Shown one piece after another: positions 53,671 through 62,420 of a DNA stretch of 64,000 nt (position 1 is the first letter of the stretch; each line of letters opens with the position of its first letter). The notes below the pieces were generated by a model, which was not told the origin of the DNA, made no database searches, and was given only the letters and a program-made list of their open reading frames with translations. Origin of the DNA: an uncultured Blautia sp. (lineage in GTDB: Bacteria > Bacillota > Clostridia > Lachnospirales > Lachnospiraceae); the NCBI GenBank assembly GCA_900547685.1, contig URHS01000001.1:1-64000 (forward strand). Reading direction: 5' to 3'. The position numbers and the translations under genes are program-made.

Positions 53671-54339
53671 CTATGCGATTGCCTCTTTGTACAAACGAAT
53701 AATTTCATCTTTCACTTCAGTAATATTCATGTTGGAGGAATCCAGCAAAACTGCATCTTCTGCCTGTTTTAACGGAGAAATGTCCCTATGCATATCTCTG
53801 TAATCTCTATCATTGATATCCGCCTCAATTTCTTCCAATACACAATCAATTCCTTTTTCTTCCAACTCTTTACATCTTCTCAATGCTCTTGTACGTGCGC
53901 TGGCAGTTAAGTAAATTTTTACATCTGCATGAGGCAACACACAAGTTCCTATGTCCCTTCCGTCCATAACTACATTTTCTTTAGATGCAAGCACTCTTTG
54001 AAGCTGCACCAGTTTTTCTCGGATTTTGGGATTTGCAGAACTTACAGATGCCATATTACCTACTTCTTCCTGTCTTAAATATTCCGTAACATTTTCACCG
54101 TCTAAAATCACCTGCTGTGCTCCATTCTCATACACAATGGAAATCTCTGCGTTTTTACAAGCTTCTTCCATCTTTTCTTTTTCTTTCGGTAAAATTCCTT
54201 TTCTTATCAAGTATAATGCCATTGCACGATACATTGCTCCTGTATCTACATATATAAATTCCAATTCTTTTGCCACTGCCTTGGCTATGGTACTTTTTCC
54301 AGCTCCTGCCGGTCCGTCAATTGCTATATTTATTGCCAT
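53671..54339 (-). CDS. cmk: Cytidylate kinase
   Basis: 222 residues from the ATG at 54337-54339, preceded by GGGAGAG; the longer frame is unlikely. It phosphorylates CMP and dCMP. The P-loop is AIDGPAGAGKSTIAKAVA. GRDIGTCVLPHADVKIYL and DRDYRDMHRDISPLKQAEDA are family motifs. It is 14 bp after the flavoprotein gene and 16 bp upstream of ispH. Confidence 0.96.
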   Translation of the reverse strand: MAINIAIDGPAGAGKSTIAKAVAKELEFIYVDTGAMYRAMALYLIRKGILPKEKEKMEEACKNAEISIVYENGAQQVILDGENVTEYLRQEEVGNMASVSSANPKIREKLVQLQRVLASKENVVMDGRDIGTCVLPHADVKIYLTASARTRALRRCKELEEKGIDCVLEEIEADINDRDYRDMHRDISPLKQAEDAVLLDSSNMNITEVKDEIIRLYKEAIA

Positions 54340-54353
54340 TTTTTTCTCTCCCT

Positions 54354-55601
54354 TTATTCTTCTATAAATTCTGCCGCTGCCTTGGCAGTAGACCATGCAA
54401 TCTGCAGATTAAATCCACCTGTAACTGCATCTAAATCAAGAACTTCCCCGATAAAATACAGCCCTTTTACCAGTTTAGACTCCATGGTTTTAGGATTGAT
54501 TTCCTTTACCTTTACACCTCCCTGAGTAATAATGGCTTCTCGAAATGGTCGAAGTTCCACAAGCGTCACCGGAAAGTGCTTTACAAGATAAATAAAATCC
54601 TGTCGCTCTTTTCTGGTTATTTCATTAACCTTTTTTTCAGGCAAAATACCTCCCAGTTCCAAAATAACCGGATATAGCTTTGCCGGAAACATACCTGTAA
54701 TCACATTTTTAAACTGTCGATTTATCCCTGCCTCAAACTCTCTTAAAAGTCTGGCATCCAACTGTTCCTCTGTCAATGCTGCTTTTAAATCAATATATCC
54801 TTGAAGTTCCTTTTTTTCCAGCTTTTTTCCAATATAAGAACTGGCAGTCAAAACCAGTGGTCCTGAAATGCCAAAATGGGTAAATAACAATTCCCCAAAA
54901 TCATCATACAAAATCTTTTTACCGTCTTTTACCGTAAACCGAATATTCTTCAAAGCAAGTCCCTGCATTTGTGTCACATATTCTTCTTTTGTTACAATAG
55001 GGACAAGCGCCGGACGCAATTGGGTAACTGTATGTCCCGTCTCTTTTGCAAAAGTATAACCATCCCCTGTAGAACCTGTTGCCTGATAAGAAAACCCTCC
55101 TGTGGCAACAACCACTTTGTCACCTAAAATTTCAACTCCGTTTTGAAGACGTACACCTTGGATTTTAAATTCTCCTGACTCTGTTTCTTCTGTAAGAACT
55201 GCTTTTACTTCACTTTTTAAATGCACTTTTACGTCTAATTCCTTCATACGTTTTTCCAGGACCCGGATTACATCTGAAGAATGATCTGAAACCGGGAAAA
55301 TTCTTCCTCCACGCTCTTCCTTTACTGCCAATCCCAGACTTTCAAAAAAAGAAACCACATCCTGATTGCTATACCCGTAAAAAGCGCTGTATAAGAATTT
55401 TGAATTTGTCACTACTGATTTAAAAAATGTTTCATCATCACAAGTATTAGTAATATTGCAGCGTCCCTTTCCGGTAATAAACAGTTTTTTTCCAAGTTTT
55501 TCGTTTTTTTCGAAAACATGTACCTGATGTTTTTTTTCGCCCAAAAAAACTGCCGCTGCCATACCGGCAGCACCGCCGCCAATAATTAATATCTTTGCCA
55601 T
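54354..55601 (-). CDS. HI0933-family FAD-dependent oxidoreductase
   Basis: 415 residues. The FAD-binding N-terminus is ILIGGGAAGMAAAVFLGE, with ITGKGRCNITNTC. GGFSYQATGSTGDGY, TQGGVKVKEINPKTM and GEVLDLDAVTGGFNLQIAW are further flavoprotein signatures. This family (YhiN/HI0933) has no established reaction. It is upstream of cmk. Confidence 0.93.
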   Translation of the reverse strand: MAKILIIGGGAAGMAAAVFLGEKKHQVHVFEKNEKLGKKLFITGKGRCNITNTCDDETFFKSVVTNSKFLYSAFYGYSNQDVVSFFESLGLAVKEERGGRIFPVSDHSSDVIRVLEKRMKELDVKVHLKSEVKAVLTEETESGEFKIQGVRLQNGVEILGDKVVVATGGFSYQATGSTGDGYTFAKETGHTVTQLRPALVPIVTKEEYVTQMQGLALKNIRFTVKDGKKILYDDFGELLFTHFGISGPLVLTASSYIGKKLEKKELQGYIDLKAALTEEQLDARLLREFEAGINRQFKNVITGMFPAKLYPVILELGGILPEKKVNEITRKERQDFIYLVKHFPVTLVELRPFREAIITQGGVKVKEINPKTMESKLVKGLYFIGEVLDLDAVTGGFNLQIAWSTAKAAAEFIEE

Positions 55602-55612
55602 AAAATGCTCCT

Positions 55613-56542
55613 TTAATTCTCAATTTTTGATGTATTGGGATCTGTCAATTCAATTTCATGATTATCTGCTAAATTGATTTCATCATTATTGTAGACCTGA
55701 TACTCATCCCATATTTTCTCCAGCGCTTCTAAAGTTGCCACCACAGTTTTCTGCTTGCGCATACTAAGTGCCACAACCAATGCGTTAATCACACTAAGAG
55801 GTGCTACAAGAGAATCTACAATAGATGCCATATCGCTTCTGGCAATTAAATTGCAGGAGGAATATAAATTCATAGGAGAATGAATACTGTCTGTAAGAGT
55901 GATTACCTTCGCATGGCGATTATTTGCAAATTCCAAGGCTTTTAAAGTACGCATAGAATAGCGTGGAAAACTGATTCCAATAATTACATCATTTTCTCCG
56001 ATGCGAATCATCTGTTCAAAAAGTTCACTGGCGCTATTGGTATTTAAAAGTCTTACTCCATCAAAAATCAGATTCAAATAGAAAGCAAGAAACTCCGCCA
56101 GCGGAGCACAACTTCTAATACCTACCACATAGATATTTTTTGCATTTAAAATAGTTTCCACTGCAAGATTAAATGCTTCATGATCAACTGCTTCCAACGT
56201 CATTTTTATCTTATCAATATCCGAATGCAGCACCGTATCTAAAATTTCTGACTGCGGCACTTTTCCGTAAGTTACCTCCATGCGCTGAATAGAATTCAGT
56301 TTATTTCGCACAAGTTCCTCCAATTCTCTTTGAAACTCCGGATATCCCTTATATCCCAAATGTGTAGCAAAACGAACAACCGTAGACTCGCTGACTCCTA
56401 CAGTCTCTCCAAGCTTTGCAGCAGTTAAAAATGCTGCTTTATCATAGTTTTCTTTTATAAAAGCTGCCAGCTTTTTCTGACCTTTACTAAAACTTTGATA
56501 CTGCACATTTATTTTACTAAGCAGGTGCTCTGTATTGCTCAT
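55613..56542 (-). CDS. MurR/RpiR-family transcriptional regulator
   Basis: 309 residues. The N-terminal helix-turn-helix is AAKLGETVGVSESTVVRFAT, followed by LGYKGYPEFQRELEEL. The C-terminal SIS domain begins at about residue 125 with NIYVVGIRSCAPLAEFLAFY and continues with GENDVIIGISFPRYSMRTL. Target genes are not evident; the divergent small gene at 56693 or the flavoprotein gene downstream are candidates. The inverted repeat at 56594-56609 may be its operator. Confidence 0.92.
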   Translation of the reverse strand: MSNTEHLLSKINVQYQSFSKGQKKLAAFIKENYDKAAFLTAAKLGETVGVSESTVVRFATHLGYKGYPEFQRELEELVRNKLNSIQRMEVTYGKVPQSEILDTVLHSDIDKIKMTLEAVDHEAFNLAVETILNAKNIYVVGIRSCAPLAEFLAFYLNLIFDGVRLLNTNSASELFEQMIRIGENDVIIGISFPRYSMRTLKALEFANNRHAKVITLTDSIHSPMNLYSSCNLIARSDMASIVDSLVAPLSVINALVVALSMRKQKTVVATLEALEKIWDEYQVYNNDEINLADNHEIELTDPNTSKIEN

Positions 56543-56593
56543 GAACCTTCCCCTCTTTACTTTTTTCTTTCATACTTTCTCTATGATAGCACA

Positions 56594-56609
56594 GAAACTA
56601 AAAAGTTTC
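56594..56609. promoter_or_regulatory. Inverted repeat between the RpiR gene and the small plus-strand gene
   Basis: GAAACT and AGTTTC arms with a 4-bp centre. Located 52 bp upstream of the RpiR start, it could be its autoregulatory operator. Confidence 0.4.
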
Positions 56610-56627
56610 AGCAAAAACTTTGTACCA

Positions 56628-56656
56628 TTGACTTTTTCTATCAACTTTTCTATACT
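56628..56656 (+). promoter_or_regulatory. Promoter of the small gene at 56693
   Basis: TTGACT (56628-56633), 17-nt spacer, TATACT (56651-56656). The ribosome-binding site is AGAGGAGG. Confidence 0.7.
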
Positions 56657-56692
56657 ATTTGATAAATAATCACACACCAGAGGAGGGATCGT

Positions 56693-56938
56693 ATGAATCC
56701 GCTGAAGCTTATGGAGCTACGTCATTTTAAGCAGACTTTTGAAAAAAATCATCCCCGCTTTTTTCCTTTTCTGCAGGCCGTATCAAAAGAAGCTCTGCAA
56801 GAGAACACTATTATAGATATACAAGTTACAGTTCCATCAGGACATACCTACAAAACTAATTTAAAACTGACTGCTGATGATATTGAAATGTTAAAAGAAT
56901 TAAAAACAAAAGCTCAGTCACCCCATACAGGGCGCTGA
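56693..56938 (+). CDS. Small conserved-looking protein of unknown function
   Basis: 81 residues. Not recognised. NPLKLMELRHFKQTFEKNHPR, FFPFLQAVSKEALQENTII and VTVPSGHTYKTNLKLTADD show a mixed helical and beta appearance without signal peptide. It has a good promoter, a strong ribosome-binding site and a terminator that overlaps the stop, so it is a real gene. Confidence 0.75.
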   Translation: MNPLKLMELRHFKQTFEKNHPRFFPFLQAVSKEALQENTIIDIQVTVPSGHTYKTNLKLTADDIEMLKELKTKAQSPHTGR

Positions 56939-56953
56939 GCCTGTTTTTTTGTT
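56912..56953. terminator. Bidirectional terminator
   Basis: GCTCAG (56912-56917) and CTGAGC (56935-56940) with an inner CCC/GGG pair. The plus strand continues in seven T; the minus strand has TTTTGTTTTT, so it also ends the 5S operon. Confidence 0.8.
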
Positions 56954-58366
56954 TTATACCGGATATGCTCCGTTTTCTGTGTCAGCTTCCTTAGGATCTA
57001 CCTTAGTCTGCTGTGCTTCTCTGTATTTGAAGAAATCTGTTGCTACTTGAGGGAACAATGCGTAAGACAGTACGTCTTCTTCCTGTTCAGACCACTGTGC
57101 CATTTCTCCTCTTAATGTATCAAGTTCCGGTTTGATTAAGTCAGCCGGACGACAAGTAATTACATCTGCATCACCGATACATTTTTTCTGTACTTCCTTG
57201 TCAAATGGTTTTACAGTTGCACCATATTTTCCGCTTAATACATCTTTTGTTTCTTTTGTAACCATTTTATAACGTTCACCCATGATTACGTTAAATACAG
57301 CCTGTGTACCAACAATCTGAGAAGATGGTGTTACAAGAGGTGGTTCTCCAAGATCTTTACGCACTCTTGGTACTTCTTCCAGAACATCATAGAATTTATC
57401 TTCTGCATGCTGTTCTTTTAACTGAGATGTTAAATTGGATAACATACCACCCGGTACCTGGTAGAGTAAAGTTTTGATATTTACACCTAAGTTCTTTGGA
57501 TTTAACAGACCGCTGTCCAAAGCTTCGTCACGAATCGGACGGAAGTAATCAGCGATTTCTGCCAGTAACTGCTGATCAAATCCTGTATCATAAGGTGTTC
57601 CCTTAAATGTTTCAACCATAACTTCTGTTGCTGGCTGGGATGTTCCCAATGCGAATGGTGACATTGCTGTATCAATTACGTCTACACCTGCTTCTACTGC
57701 TTTTAAATAAGTCATGGAAGCAACACCGGAAGTGTAATGTGTATGAAGCTGAATCGGAATATCAACTGCTTCTTTTAATGCTGTTACAAGCTCTGTTGCT
57801 TTGTATGGAAGCAATAAACCAGCCATATCTTTGATACAAATAGAATTTGCACCCATGTCTTCAACTTTTTTCGCCATATCTACCCAGTAATCTAATGTGT
57901 AAGCATCACCTAAAGTATAAGATAATGCAACCTGAGCATGACCTTTTTCCTTGTTTGCAGCTTTTACTGCTGTCTGTAAATTACGAAGGTCATTTAAGCA
58001 ATCAAAGATACGGATAATATCAATACCATTTGCAATAGATTTCTGAACGAAATATTCTACCACATCGTCTGCATAAGGACGATATCCTAAGATATTTTGT
58101 CCACGGAATAACATCTGTAATTTTGTATTTTTAAATCCATCACGGAATTTACGAAGTCTTTCCCATGGATCCTCTTTTAAGAAACGCAGGGAAGCATCAA
58201 AGGTAGCACCACCCCAACATTCTACGGAATGATATCCTACTTTATCCAGTTTTTCTACAATAGGAAGCATCTGCTCTGTTGTCATTCTGGTAGCAATCAG
58301 AGACTGATGAGCATCACGCAGAATTGTTTCTGTAATTTTAATTGGTTTTTTCACTACTTCTGCCAT
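56954..58366 (-). CDS. oadA: 5S-type carboxyltransferase (oxaloacetate decarboxylase alpha / pyruvate carboxylase B type)
   Basis: 470 residues from the ATG at 58364-58366, with GGAGG 8 nt upstream. The metal-dependent carboxyltransferase has ITETILRDAHQSLIATRMTT, the active Lys in ANSICIKDMAGLLLPYKA and the metal His pair in LHTHYTSGVASM. No biotinyl domain is attached, so the biotin carrier at 59618-59989 must serve it. It transfers CO2 between biotin and oxaloacetate or pyruvate. It is last gene of the operon. Confidence 0.93.
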   Translation of the reverse strand: MAEVVKKPIKITETILRDAHQSLIATRMTTEQMLPIVEKLDKVGYHSVECWGGATFDASLRFLKEDPWERLRKFRDGFKNTKLQMLFRGQNILGYRPYADDVVEYFVQKSIANGIDIIRIFDCLNDLRNLQTAVKAANKEKGHAQVALSYTLGDAYTLDYWVDMAKKVEDMGANSICIKDMAGLLLPYKATELVTALKEAVDIPIQLHTHYTSGVASMTYLKAVEAGVDVIDTAMSPFALGTSQPATEVMVETFKGTPYDTGFDQQLLAEIADYFRPIRDEALDSGLLNPKNLGVNIKTLLYQVPGGMLSNLTSQLKEQHAEDKFYDVLEEVPRVRKDLGEPPLVTPSSQIVGTQAVFNVIMGERYKMVTKETKDVLSGKYGATVKPFDKEVQKKCIGDADVITCRPADLIKPELDTLRGEMAQWSEQEEDVLSYALFPQVATDFFKYREAQQTKVDPKEADTENGAYPV

Positions 58367-58396
58367 CTTTTTTTCCTCCATTTTATTCATTTTGGA

Positions 58397-59545
58397 TTAA
58401 ACTCCAAAAATCGCCATAAAAGTACCTGCCGCTACGGCTGTACCGATAACACCTGCAACGTTTGGTCCCATAGCGTGCATCAACAGGAAGTTTGTCGGAT
58501 CTGCTTCTGCACCTACTTTTTGTGATACACGAGCTGCCATTGGAACGGCGGAAACACCGGCAGAACCAATCAGAGGGTTAATCTTACCATGCGTGAGTTT
58601 ACACATAAGTTTACCAAACAATACCCCGCCGGCTGTACCAAATACGAAAGCAACAAGACCTAATACTACGATTTTAATCGTATCTAATTTCAGGAATGCT
58701 TCTGCACTTGTAGATGCACCTACAGATGTACCAAGTAAGATAACTACAATGTACATTAAAGCATTGGATGCTGTTTCTGTTAACTGTTTTACAACACCTG
58801 ATTCTCTGAACAGGTTACCCAGCATTAACATACCAACCAACGGAGCTGTTGTTGGCAGAATCAAACATACAACAACGGTAATGATAATTGGGAACAGGAT
58901 TTTTTCCAGTTTGGATACCGGACGAAGCTGTTCCATTTTAATCTTTCTTTCTTCCTCTGTTGTAAAAAGTTTCATGATTGGAGGCTGGATAATCGGTACT
59001 AAAGACATGTAAGAATATGCCGCTACCGCAATAGCTCCCATCAGGCCCGTCTGCCCCAGTTTACCGGCAAGGAAAATAGAGGTCGGACCATCAGCACCAC
59101 CGATAATGGAAATTGCTGCTGCTGCTTTTCCGTTAAATCCTAACAGAATTGCAAGGAAATATGCAATATAAATTCCAAGCTGTGCTGCCGCACCTAACAA
59201 AAAGCTCTTTGGATTTGCGATTAACGGACCAAAGTCTGTCATAGCACCTACTCCAAGGAAAATCAGAGATGGAAGTACGCTCCATTCATCCAAAATATAG
59301 AAAATATGAAGAAGCCCTGCTACTCCATTTGATGTTTCTTCTGCACTGGCCATAATATCCGGATAGATATTTACCAAAAGCATACCAAATGCAATGGGAA
59401 CCAGCAAAAGCGGTTCAAATCCTTTTTTAATGGCAAGATATAAAAAGATAAATGCCACTAAAATCATAATCAGGTTTCCCACTGTCAGATTCATAAAGGC
59501 TGTCTGTCCAATCAGGTTTGACACTGTATCTGCAATGTTAGACAT
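58397..59545 (-). CDS. oadB: Sodium-pumping decarboxylase beta subunit
   Basis: 382 residues from the ATG at 59543-59545, with GGGAGG 7 nt upstream. Nine or more membrane segments. GGADGPTSIFLAGKLG is the conserved region with the sodium-site Asp, and NPLIGSAGVSAVPMAARVSQ follows. It decarboxylates carboxybiotin and pumps sodium ions outward. OadB, MmdB and GcdB are not separable by sequence alone. Confidence 0.95.
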   Translation of the reverse strand: MSNIADTVSNLIGQTAFMNLTVGNLIMILVAFIFLYLAIKKGFEPLLLVPIAFGMLLVNIYPDIMASAEETSNGVAGLLHIFYILDEWSVLPSLIFLGVGAMTDFGPLIANPKSFLLGAAAQLGIYIAYFLAILLGFNGKAAAAISIIGGADGPTSIFLAGKLGQTGLMGAIAVAAYSYMSLVPIIQPPIMKLFTTEEERKIKMEQLRPVSKLEKILFPIIITVVVCLILPTTAPLVGMLMLGNLFRESGVVKQLTETASNALMYIVVILLGTSVGASTSAEAFLKLDTIKIVVLGLVAFVFGTAGGVLFGKLMCKLTHGKINPLIGSAGVSAVPMAARVSQKVGAEADPTNFLLMHAMGPNVAGVIGTAVAAGTFMAIFGV

Positions 59546-59617
59546 TTTTTTACCTCCCATTTATTTATATTGCACAGGAATTTTTCCTGTCTTGGGAATT
59601 TACACTGTATGCAAATT

Positions 59618-59989
59618 CTAATTCATAGATGCCAGAACAGCGCCGTTATCTACGGAATCACCTACTGCAACGTTAATGCTTGCTACAGTTCCGTCCTGAG
59701 GTGCAACAACTGGGATTTCCATTTTCATAGCTTCCAGAATTACGATCGCATCACCAGCTTTTAAAGCCTGTCCTACACTTGCTTCAATTTTACAAACTTT
59801 TCCCGGTACAGAAGCTTTTACTTCAACAGCTCCTGCTGCAGAAGCTACTGCCGGTTTTGCTGCTGGTGCTGCTTTTGGTGCTGCTTTCGGTGCTGCTTTT
59901 GGTGCTGCAACCGGTGCGCCATTTCCAGCTGTTTCTTCAACTGTTACATCGTATGCAACGCCATTTACTGTAATTGTATAAGATTTCAT
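59618..59989 (-). CDS. Biotin carboxyl carrier protein of the sodium decarboxylase
   Basis: 123 residues. A short N-terminal domain, an Ala-Pro-Lys linker encoded by 12-bp direct repeats, and a C-terminal biotinyl domain with AIVILEAMKMEIPVVAP, where the Lys carries biotin. It shuttles CO2 between the carboxyltransferases and the beta subunit. It corresponds to the 1.3S, MmdC or GcdC subunit. Confidence 0.95.
   Translation of the reverse strand: MKSYTITVNGVAYDVTVEETAGNGAPVAAPKAAPKAAPKAAPAAKPAVASAAGAVEVKASVPGKVCKIEASVGQALKAGDAIVILEAMKMEIPVVAPQDGTVASINVAVGDSVDNGAVLASMN
59869..59916. repeat. 12-bp tandem repeats coding for the Ala-Pro-Lys-Ala linker
   Basis: Four successive copies of about 12 bp (ctgcttttggtg with small changes) code for Ala-Pro-Lys-Ala. 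Copy number may vary between strains without breaking the frame. Confidence 0.75.
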
Positions 59990-60014
59990 ATTCTTTTCCT
60001 CCTACGAGCTTAGC

Positions 60015-60773
60015 CTATCGCCAATTTTTTTTATTTGATTTTCTGATAGAACGTACTACAAACGCATCTGTTGAAGTGTTTTCTGACGCTGCAATTGCTG
60101 CTGCAATAACTGCTACTAATGTCTGATCATCTGTCAGATCTTCTTCAACATTTTCTTCTACAGCCGGCTGTACAGGTATCGGAGCCGGTGTTGGTTCTGC
60201 TGTATTTTTCTTACCAAATCCTTCTACAAACTTTGGAATATATTTCATCAAAGAAATAACAAAACTCAAGAATACAAGCATTACAAATACAATAACAAGA
60301 CCAATTAATGTATTTCCCGCTGCTTCCTGTATTTTCTCTGCCATTGAATAATCAGCACTAAATCCTACGGACTTTCCTGCAAGTTTGATATCATAAACTA
60401 CCTGTACATCAGCATCTCTTTTTTCAAAGTCACATTTCAATGTTACAACATAGTTCGTACCATCTTTTTTTATTGCTTCTTGAGGTTCTACTTCTTCATA
60501 ATCAATAAAGTTTCCTAATTCTTCATAGGAATCAATCCATGATGTAAAAGCATTTTTAGAAAAATCATCCATATTCGGATTTTCTTCTAAAGCCTGTTCC
60601 AATTCACTTGGATTACTTTGTGTTAATGTCTGAACAACATTTACACTGCTGCCATAAAGATTTTGAGCTACTTTTTCGTTGATTTCGTCCTTTGTAGAAC
60701 CACATGCAGTTAAAGATACTGCCAGAATTCCTACTGAAACTAAACTACCTAATTTTTTCCATGTCTGCTTCAT
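60015..60773 (-). CDS. Gamma-type subunit fused to a lipoprotein domain
   Basis: 252 residues. The N-terminus is a lipoprotein signal with lipobox LTAC at residues 21-24, then a soluble domain (about 25-145) of unknown family. A single membrane segment follows (TLIGLVIVFVMLVFLSFVI), and the C-terminus (TDAFVVRSIRKSNKKNWR) resembles OadG/MmdD ends. Usual gamma subunits are about 90 residues. Fusion with a surface domain is unusual. Confidence 0.82.
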   Translation of the reverse strand: MKQTWKKLGSLVSVGILAVSLTACGSTKDEINEKVAQNLYGSSVNVVQTLTQSNPSELEQALEENPNMDDFSKNAFTSWIDSYEELGNFIDYEEVEPQEAIKKDGTNYVVTLKCDFEKRDADVQVVYDIKLAGKSVGFSADYSMAEKIQEAAGNTLIGLVIVFVMLVFLSFVISLMKYIPKFVEGFGKKNTAEPTPAPIPVQPAVEENVEEDLTDDQTLVAVIAAAIAASENTSTDAFVVRSIRKSNKKNWR

Positions 60774-60788
60774 ATTAATTCACCTCGC

Positions 60789-62225
60789 TTAAACCGTGCC
60801 ATGTTTTTTGCTAGGACGATTTTCTCTCTTTGTGAATAACATTTCAAAAGCACCAATCACATATTTTCTTGTATCTTCTGCCTGAATAATTGTGTCTACA
60901 TATCCTCTTTTGGCTGCTGAAAGTGCACTGGACTGTAACATTGCATATTCTGCTGCTTTTTCATTGATTGTAGCTGCATCGGCATCGGCATACATAATCT
61001 TGGCAGCCAATTTTGCATCCATCATACCAATCTGTGCATTTGGCCATGCAAATACCATATCCGCACCTGTAGACTTGCTGTTCATTGTAAGGTACGCACT
61101 TCCGAAAGCTTCTCCTACAACTACATTTACTTTTGGAACTGTTGCACTGATATAAGCATTTGTAAGTTCTGCTGCACTTCTTGCCATATTTGCTTCAGAA
61201 CATTTTGTAGCTTTATAACCTTTTACATTTGTTAAAGTTAAAACAGGAATATCAAAAGCATCACAGAATTTTACAAATTCCGCAGCTTTTTTACATCCTC
61301 TTGCAGATAAAACTTTTTCAAAAGTTTCTGTCTTTTCGCCTTCTTCATTGTAAAGCTCACTTCTGTTTGCAACACATCCTACAGTTGCTCCATTTAAGCG
61401 AATAAATCCTGTAACCATGTCTTTTGCATATTCAGCTTTTACTTCAAAGAATTCCTGATTGTCTGCAATCTGAGAAAGTGCAATAGAAGTATCTCCTGCA
61501 CAGTTTTCCAAGTTAGGACAAATACGATTTAAGTCATCTGTACATTCAATGTAAGAAGAATTGTCTTCAAAATTAGATGGCAGCATAGAAATTAATTCTC
61601 TCATCTGAGCTAAAATATCTTCTTCGCTTCCCATTACATCTACAAGACCTGCATGTTCACTCTGGTATGCTGCACTGGAAGTATCACATTTTGAAATTTC
61701 ATTTCCTTCCAAAGCATTTGGTGCATTTACAAAGAGTCTTCCTTTGTTTGCTTCCATGAATGTGAAATCTGTCAACGCAGGAACAACTGCCAGTCCACCG
61801 CCACATGTCCCAAAGATACCTGTAATCTGAGGAATTACTCCGGATGCCATAACCTGTTTTGTGTAAATTTCACCAAAGGCATTTAATGCATCTGTTGCTT
61901 CCTGCAGTCTTAAACCTGCACAATCAAGCAATCCGATAATCGGTGCGCCTGTCTTCATTGCCAAGTCATACAGATTTGTGATTTTTTTTGCGTGCATTTC
62001 GCCGATAGAACCGTTTAACACGGAAACATCCTGGCTGTAAACATATACCAGGCTGCCATCAATCACACCATATCCGGTGATAACACCATCTGCCGGTGTT
62101 TCTTTTTCAGATAAGTTGAAATCTGTGTTTCTGGCTGTTACATAGCCGCCAATTTCAACAAAACTGTTCTCATCAAGCAAAGAAGCAATTCTTTTACCTG
62201 CTAAGGTTTGTGCTGTACTACTCAT
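60789..62225 (-). CDS. 12S-type acyl-CoA carboxyltransferase (methylmalonyl-CoA decarboxylase alpha type)
   Basis: 478 residues, a bit shorter than MmdA (about 510). Two crotonase-fold halves are visible: ITGYGVIDGSLVYVYSQDVS, GAPIIGLLDCAGLRLQEA with FGTCGGGLAVVPALTDF in the first, and VVGEAFGSAYLTMNSKSTGA in the second. It moves CO2 between a CoA thioester and biotin. The substrate (methylmalonyl-, glutaconyl- or malonyl-CoA) cannot be decided. It is first gene after the structured leader. Confidence 0.88.
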   Translation of the reverse strand: MSSTAQTLAGKRIASLLDENSFVEIGGYVTARNTDFNLSEKETPADGVITGYGVIDGSLVYVYSQDVSVLNGSIGEMHAKKITNLYDLAMKTGAPIIGLLDCAGLRLQEATDALNAFGEIYTKQVMASGVIPQITGIFGTCGGGLAVVPALTDFTFMEANKGRLFVNAPNALEGNEISKCDTSSAAYQSEHAGLVDVMGSEEDILAQMRELISMLPSNFEDNSSYIECTDDLNRICPNLENCAGDTSIALSQIADNQEFFEVKAEYAKDMVTGFIRLNGATVGCVANRSELYNEEGEKTETFEKVLSARGCKKAAEFVKFCDAFDIPVLTLTNVKGYKATKCSEANMARSAAELTNAYISATVPKVNVVVGEAFGSAYLTMNSKSTGADMVFAWPNAQIGMMDAKLAAKIMYADADAATINEKAAEYAMLQSSALSAAKRGYVDTIIQAEDTRKYVIGAFEMLFTKRENRPSKKHGTV

Positions 62226-62254
62226 TAATCAGCCCTCCATTTAATTTTTATTTT

Positions 62255-62414
62255 AACAGCAAAAATCTATTGCAACTCAATAAAATTCATGCTGTTCACC
62301 GGAATTTCTGCACTGTTTTTGTGAGTTTTTTCCGGTTTTTGCAGAAATCACATCGTGTTCACTTTACCTTGTGTTCACTTCATCGCAATAGATTGTTAAA
62401 ACCAATTTCTGCCG
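62255..62414 (-). promoter_or_regulatory. Structured 5' leader RNA of the 12S-to-5S operon (candidate riboswitch)
   Basis: The leader contains several exact complementary blocks. Minus-strand AAUCUAUUGC (62394-62385) pairs with GCAAUAGAUU (62273-62264). AUUUCUGCA (62348-62340) can pair with UGCAGAAAU (62312-62304) or with GCAGAAAU at the very 5' end (62412-62405). ACCGGAA (62336-62330) pairs with UUCCGGU (62304-62298). AACUCA (62327-62322) pairs with UGAGUU (62279-62274). AACAGC (62296-62291) pairs with GCUGUU (62260-62255). Two direct repeats of AAGTGAACAC lie between. I do not recognise a known riboswitch class. No intrinsic terminator is present; control could act on translation. Confidence 0.6.
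62395..62407 (-). repeat. 13-bp sequence shared with the rnfC upstream region
   Basis: Plus-strand GTTAAAACCAATT, also found at 49548-49560, in the first part of the leader RNA of this operon. Confidence 0.45.
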
Positions 62415-62420
62415 ATTTTA

